Positions 13,948 through 17,378 of a stretch of DNA of 17,378 nucleotides are shown here, one piece after another (the stretch's first letter is position 1; every line of letters begins with the position of its first letter). The notes below the pieces were generated by a model. It did no database searches, was not told where the DNA came from, and worked only from the letters and a program-made list of their open reading frames with translations. The translations under genes were made by a program, and so were the position numbers. This stretch comes from Alphaproteobacteria bacterium (GTDB taxonomy: Bacteria > Pseudomonadota > Alphaproteobacteria > JALRGP01): the NCBI GenBank assembly GCA_023259685.1, contig JALRGP010000009.1, forward strand, positions 1-17,378, given 5' to 3'.

Positions 13948-14919
13948 ATGAAAACAATCGGAGTTTTAAAAGAAGAATCTCGTGTGGCTTTGGCGCCAAC
14001 GGGGGCTGCTTCGCTCATTAAAAAAGGCTATCGCGTCTTAATCCAAAATCAGGCTGGTGTGGAGGCATTTTTTGGCGATGAAGATTATGAAAAAGTTGGT
14101 GCATCCATTGAATTATCAGACAAAAAAATTATGGCGGAATCGAATATATTGTTGCGTATTCAACCTTTTACGCCTAAGCAAATCACATCTCTTAAAAAAG
14201 ACACGACTGTTATTGGCTTTTTAAATCCATTTGATGAAAAAACACACAATGCTTATCATAAGCATTGTCTACGGTCCTATGCCTTTGAAAAAATGCCCAG
14301 GATATCCAGGTTTCAATCAATCGATGCTCTATCATCCCAAGCAAATATTGCTGGGTATCAAGCCGTCCTCGAGGGGGCTCGTCTTTTAAAAAAGGTTTTT
14401 CCTATGATGACCACCTCTGCGGGTTCTATTTATCCCGTTCGTCTGATGGTCATTGGTATTGGGGTTTTAGGTCTTCAAGCCATCGCAACCGCAAAACGTT
14501 TGGGGGCTGTCGTCTATGGTTACGATATACGTCCCGAAACCAAAGAACAAGTTGAAAGTTTAGGTGGGGTTTTTATTGGCAACAAAGACGCCTATCATGA
14601 ACACCTGAAAAAAACAGGCATCGTTATAACTGCTGCTCAAGTTTTATCGAAAAAAGCACCGATCATTATTGATACAATGGAGTTTTCTTTGCTGAAAAAA
14701 AGATCTGTCATCATCGACACGGCGATCCAAACGGGCGGCAATTGTATTTATTCAAAAATTGGCGAGGAAATTATTTATGACGGCATTACAATTTATGCTC
14801 CCGCGTCATTACCGTCCATGCTCAGCCACGACGCCAGCCATTTAATATCTCAAAATTTTTGCCATTTCATTCAGTTTCTCGAAAAAAATGACCCTGATTT
14901 AGAGCAATGCATTGTGTAG
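13948..14919 (+). CDS. pntAA: NAD(P) transhydrogenase subunit alpha part 1 (PntAA), shortened
   Basis: PntAA is domain I of proton-translocating transhydrogenase, the NAD(H)-binding peripheral part that exchanges hydride with NADP(H). Evidence: the RQD-loop segment MPRISRFQSIDALSSQANIAGY (116-137) with R118, Q123 and D126; the Rossmann loop GIGVLG (170-175); YDIRPETKEQVESLGG (192-207); and QTGGNC near the C-terminus. The chain is 323 residues, about 50-60 below typical PntAA (about 375-385). The loss is partly after LGG, where other members have an acidic insertion (the LDFKEEAG region). AAGGAG at 13936-13941 precedes the ATG. The usual pntAB and pntB do not follow; dnaB does. The related alanine dehydrogenase family is a less likely alternative, because the RQD loop is specific to transhydrogenase. 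Confidence 0.85.
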   Translation: MKTIGVLKEESRVALAPTGAASLIKKGYRVLIQNQAGVEAFFGDEDYEKVGASIELSDKKIMAESNILLRIQPFTPKQITSLKKDTTVIGFLNPFDEKTHNAYHKHCLRSYAFEKMPRISRFQSIDALSSQANIAGYQAVLEGARLLKKVFPMMTTSAGSIYPVRLMVIGIGVLGLQAIATAKRLGAVVYGYDIRPETKEQVESLGGVFIGNKDAYHEHLKKTGIVITAAQVLSKKAPIIIDTMEFSLLKKRSVIIDTAIQTGGNCIYSKIGEEIIYDGITIYAPASLPSMLSHDASHLISQNFCHFIQFLEKNDPDLEQCIV

Positions 14920-14928
14920 GAGAATAAA

Positions 14929-16305
14929 TTGTTATATAGTATTGAATTAGAGCAAGCCTTACTTGGGGCCGTTTTAGTTGATAATCAATTAATTGAACAT
15001 GTGATCGATTTTTTACGTCCGCATCACTTTGCCACACCATTTCACGGTAAATTATATGAATTAATTGCCTTATTTCATGACAAAGGAAAAATGGCAAACC
15101 CATTAACGTTGAAATCCTCTCTTCCCCAAGACGACACATACGATGATCATTATTTGGCAAGCCTTGCGGCCAACGCCCTGTCATTAAGTGGCATTGATGA
15201 ATACGGTCGGCAAATTTATGATTATTATCAACGTCGTTCCCTTTGTGTGATTGGTGATGATATTAAAAATCATGCGGAAAATTTAAAAGATAAAAATCCT
15301 TTGGAACAAATCGAAGAAGCCGAAAAAAAACTTTTTGATCTCAGCAAGGGGCACGGCACCAATACGCAAACCATCTCATTTCAAACGGCGTTGATCGAGG
15401 CGATCCACCACGCAGAACTGGCTTATAAAAAAACATCCCAGGTGGTGGGGGTTACCACCGGATTTATTGAACTTGATCAAACTTTAGGGGGCCTCCATCC
15501 ATCGGATTTACTGATTGTGGCCGGTCGTCCATCCATGGGGAAAACAGCCTTTGCCACCAACATTGCCTTTAACGCTGCGAAAAAAAATTTACACCACAAA
15601 GGGGAGGGGGCCAGTGTTTTATTTTTTTCCCTTGAAATGTCCAGCGAACAATTGGCCTTGCGTATTTTATCCAGCGAATCTGCTATTCCCTCCGATTACA
15701 TCCGACGCGGACACCTCAGTGATGATCAATTTACCCACTTGATGATGACCAGCCGAGATATTAACGCCGTTAATCTATTTATTGATGATACACCGGCATT
15801 GTCGATTGCGGGCCTTCGTAATCGTGCCAGACGCATGAAGCGCCTCCATAATATTGGGCTGATTGTGATTGATTATTTGCAATTATTGGAAGGCAGTGGA
15901 TACCGCGGCGGAGAAAGCCGCGTTCAAGAAATATCTGAAATCTCACGTGGACTCAAAGCCATCGCAAAAGAATTACATCTGCCAGTGGTGGCATTATCTC
16001 AGTTATCCCGTGCCGTTGAACAACGGGAAGACAAACGTCCGCAATTGTCTGATTTACGTGAATCGGGATCCATCGAACAGGACGCTGACGTTGTGATGTT
16101 TGTGTATCGTCAAGAATATTACGAAGGGCGTAAAGAACCGCAACCTGGGACAGATAAACACCTGGAATGGATGGCGGAAATGGATAAGGTTCGAAACAAA
16201 GCCGAAGTCATCATCGCAAAACAACGGCACGGCCCCATTGGAATTATCCCTCTGTTTTTTGACGGACGTCTCACGAAATTTGGAAATTTGGAATTAAATC
16301 GTTGA
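14929..16305 (+). CDS. dnaB: Replicative DNA helicase DnaB
   Basis: DnaB is the hexameric 5'-3' helicase of the replication fork. The 458-residue protein has the N-terminal DnaB domain (ELEQALLGAVLVDN at 6-19 and following), a linker, and a RecA-like ATPase domain with Walker A GRPSMGKT (199-206), FFSLEMSSEQLALRIL (232-247), Walker B VIDYLQLL (313-320), and the LSQLSRAVEQREDKRPQLSDLRESGSIEQDAD segment carrying the arginine finger region. The start is a TTG at 14929, six bases after AGGAG (14918-14922), which overlaps the pntAA stop. No other start gives the family N-terminus. Being next to parS sites and in the same window as dnaN is consistent with an origin-proximal location. It ends 96 bases before the convergent outer-membrane gene. 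Confidence 0.97.
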   Translation: MLYSIELEQALLGAVLVDNQLIEHVIDFLRPHHFATPFHGKLYELIALFHDKGKMANPLTLKSSLPQDDTYDDHYLASLAANALSLSGIDEYGRQIYDYYQRRSLCVIGDDIKNHAENLKDKNPLEQIEEAEKKLFDLSKGHGTNTQTISFQTALIEAIHHAELAYKKTSQVVGVTTGFIELDQTLGGLHPSDLLIVAGRPSMGKTAFATNIAFNAAKKNLHHKGEGASVLFFSLEMSSEQLALRILSSESAIPSDYIRRGHLSDDQFTHLMMTSRDINAVNLFIDDTPALSIAGLRNRARRMKRLHNIGLIVIDYLQLLEGSGYRGGESRVQEISEISRGLKAIAKELHLPVVALSQLSRAVEQREDKRPQLSDLRESGSIEQDADVVMFVYRQEYYEGRKEPQPGTDKHLEWMAEMDKVRNKAEVIIAKQRHGPIGIIPLFFDGRLTKFGNLELNR

Positions 16306-16322
16306 TGATAAAAGTTTACGGC

Positions 16323-16355
16323 AAAAAAAAAGCCCGTATCAAACGACACGGGCTT
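16323..16355 (-). terminator. Rho-independent terminator of the outer-membrane protein gene
   Basis: On the minus strand, an 8-bp stem (AAGCCCGT 16355-16348 paired with ACGGGCTT 16337-16330) with a 10-base loop is followed by a run of nine U residues (16331-16323, overlapping the stem foot). It lies 46 bases after the stop of the minus-strand gene. In the other direction the hairpin is followed by TTATT only, so it may weakly terminate dnaB as well. Confidence 0.9.
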
Positions 16356-16369
16356 ATTCCATTTATGTT

Positions 16370-16385
16370 AAAGGAGGTGCCTCCC
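16370..16385 (-). promoter_or_regulatory. Anti-Shine-Dalgarno-like tract in the 3' UTR
   Basis: On the minus strand the RNA would contain GGGAGGCACCTCCTTT. The part CACCTCCTTT equals the 3' end of 16S rRNA as typically found in alphaproteobacteria, and would pair with strong ribosome binding sites. It sits between the stop codon of the outer-membrane gene and its terminator, so it would be part of the released 3' UTR. GGAGG and CCTCC could pair with each other only in a tight hairpin. Confidence 0.35.
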
Positions 16386-16400
16386 AAAAAATAAGGGAAC

Positions 16401-17156
16401 TTAGAATTTGTATCCGACGCTGGCGGAAATTCTGTGTTGGCAAACTTTGAAAGATGCACCTGGGTTGATGTTATTGCTTGCTTCAACACCTGTGGCATTC
16501 AATGTTGTGTTGGATCCAAAGACGTACGCATAATCAAGTCCAACGAACATTTGTTTTGTAATGTATGTGCGAACACCACCACCCACAAGGAAGTTAATGG
16601 CTTTGGATTTCTTTTCAGCCAATACCGTTGCAGCTGCAGCTTTCGCATTGCCGTCTTCACTCAATGCGCCACCGTTAATAGTGTTGGTGATTTTGAATTG
16701 ACCGCAATCGATACCGGCTTTGATATGCAATTGGGTGTTTGGGGTCACAAAGTAACCAAGCAAAATGTTCGCGCCATAGTTAAATCCACGTTTAATATTG
16801 AAACGGTAGAAATATTTGTCTGTGGATGTGTGATTAACATAATTTCTGTTGGTGCCATCAAAGTTTGCGAACAATTCGATACCGGCAACGGCACAGGATG
16901 AAAATCCATAGTTATACCCAAGGATCAAACCGCCTTGGAATGCACCGCGTCCCAAAGACTGGGAAATTTTTGATGTACCTATAAAATATCCAAGCTCACT
17001 TTTGACGCCATCAATATCTGAATCTTGTGTGTAGTCAACGGAGTTAGCATTGGCACCAGCTTGAAGGGCGATATAAAAACCTGTCGCAGCAGGGTTGGCT
17101 TGAACAACTGCAGCAGTCGTGGCCAAAAGTGCAAAAGCACGTAAAGATGATTTCAT
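16401..17156 (-). CDS. Outer-membrane beta-barrel protein (OmpA/opacity-type porin-like)
   Basis: The 251-residue protein starts with a clear Sec signal peptide (MKSSLRAFALLATTAAVVQA, cleavage probably after residue 20). The mature part alternates Gly/aromatic-rich amphipathic strands (GFYIALQAGAN, GGLILGYNYGF, FNYGANILLGYFV, QLHIKAGIDCG, INFLVGGGVRTYI, MFVGLDYAYVFG) with polar loops. It ends in RISASVGYKF, with the terminal Phe expected for BAM-dependent insertion. This is the plan of small eight-stranded barrels that act as surface or adhesion proteins. One Ala/Lys-rich loop (about 170-185) is unusually long. No OmpA peptidoglycan domain is present. Codon use is richer in GC than neighbouring genes, suggesting high expression. 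No Shine-Dalgarno is evident, but promoter and terminator are clear. The specific function cannot be assigned. Confidence 0.85.
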   Translation of the reverse strand: MKSSLRAFALLATTAAVVQANPAATGFYIALQAGANANSVDYTQDSDIDGVKSELGYFIGTSKISQSLGRGAFQGGLILGYNYGFSSCAVAGIELFANFDGTNRNYVNHTSTDKYFYRFNIKRGFNYGANILLGYFVTPNTQLHIKAGIDCGQFKITNTINGGALSEDGNAKAAAATVLAEKKSKAINFLVGGGVRTYITKQMFVGLDYAYVFGSNTTLNATGVEASNNINPGASFKVCQHRISASVGYKF

Positions 17157-17187
17157 GAAGAAAATCCATATTTGTTACAACATAATC

Positions 17188-17216
17188 ACTGTAAGATGTT
17201 TACGACCCCACGTCAA
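17188..17216 (-). promoter_or_regulatory. Sigma-70-type promoter of the outer-membrane protein gene
   Basis: On the minus strand, TTGACG (-35, 17216-17211) is followed after exactly 17 bases by TACAGT (-10, 17193-17188). Directly upstream of the -35, positions 17220-17248 are an A/T-tract sequence (also a weak AT hairpin) that could act as an UP element. This would fit strong expression of an abundant surface protein. Confidence 0.6.
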
Positions 17217-17319
17217 CACTTTTTGTATTTTTTTAAAAACACAAAAAACATGTGTGATATTTTTGCCACAGATATCCATCCTGTCCGACTGTCTGACGCC
17301 ATTCTTACCACCCGACCCT

Positions 17320-17361
17320 ATGGCGGCAAGCCCAAAGTTTTGGTATAGAAATCAGGTTTAA
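17320..17361 (+). pseudogene. Possible start of lpxK, interrupted or coincidental
   Basis: A 13-codon frame reads MAASPKFWYRNQV and then TAA. A Pro-x-Phe-Trp N-terminus is typical of tetraacyldisaccharide 4'-kinase (LpxK) of lipid A synthesis. After the stop, another frame gives FKVAFAR before the window ends, so a frameshift near 17355 is conceivable. No Shine-Dalgarno precedes the ATG. The evidence is thin; the region 17250-17378 may simply be non-coding. Confidence 0.15.
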
Positions 17362-17378
17362 GGTAGCATTTGCTAGGA

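Noticed and set aside
16434..16901. Long plus-strand reading frame opposite the outer-membrane protein gene
   Set aside because: The minus strand has a signal peptide, barrel strands, promoter and terminator; the plus frame is a Cys/Val-rich shadow.
17220..17248. AT-only hairpin upstream of the outer-membrane gene, considered as a terminator
   Set aside because: No U tract follows in either direction and the stem has a mismatch; an UP-element role next to the -35 is a simpler reading.

Overview
The window is an AT-rich stretch of a bacterial chromosome, most likely from an alphaproteobacterium. The pointers are a COQ9-type ubiquinone protein, a Rhodospirillum-type split transhydrogenase alpha subunit (PntAA), a short HRDC-less RNase D, and strong AT bias in core genes. 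Flagellar genes in an AT-rich, compact, host-associated-looking genome would fit a Holosporales-like intracellular bacterium. That placement is inference; no rRNA gene is present to test it. There is no CRISPR array, phage, transposase or tRNA gene. Nearly everything is core metabolism, replication, envelope and flagellum.

Layout. Positions 271-3223 (+) hold dnaN, mreB and sfsA. Positions 3336-9555 are on the minus strand and form three transcription blocks: rpsT-gap-aroB-LOG family gene (7851 down to 4891), then flgI with its own sigma-54-like promoter, and flgL-fliW with a second sigma-54-like promoter. Positions 9649-11654 (+) hold a tightly overlapped cluster of dps, an RNase D gene, a COQ9-like gene and trmL. 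Positions 11735-16305 (+) hold gpmI, map, pntAA and dnaB. A minus-strand outer-membrane beta-barrel gene (16401-17156) with a clear promoter and terminator closes the window. The last 160 bases may contain the start of lpxK, apparently broken.

The most notable signals are non-coding. Two perfect 16-bp parS sites bracket map (13161-13176 and 13914-13929). They are ParB loading sites and, with dnaN and dnaB nearby, suggest an origin-proximal centromere. Both flagellar units (flgI and flgL-fliW) have a -24/-12 element with exact GG-N10-GC geometry about 30 bases before the start codon. This points to an RpoN-controlled flagellar regulon.

Other points of interest are a FlgI with an approximately 100-residue coiled-coil insertion, a divergent FliW directly after FlgL, a shortened PntAA without its partner subunits, a palindromic dispersed-repeat-like element in the rpsT/fliW gap, and an anti-Shine-Dalgarno-like tract in the 3' UTR of the outer-membrane protein. 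I see no strong candidate for an entirely new multi-gene system.
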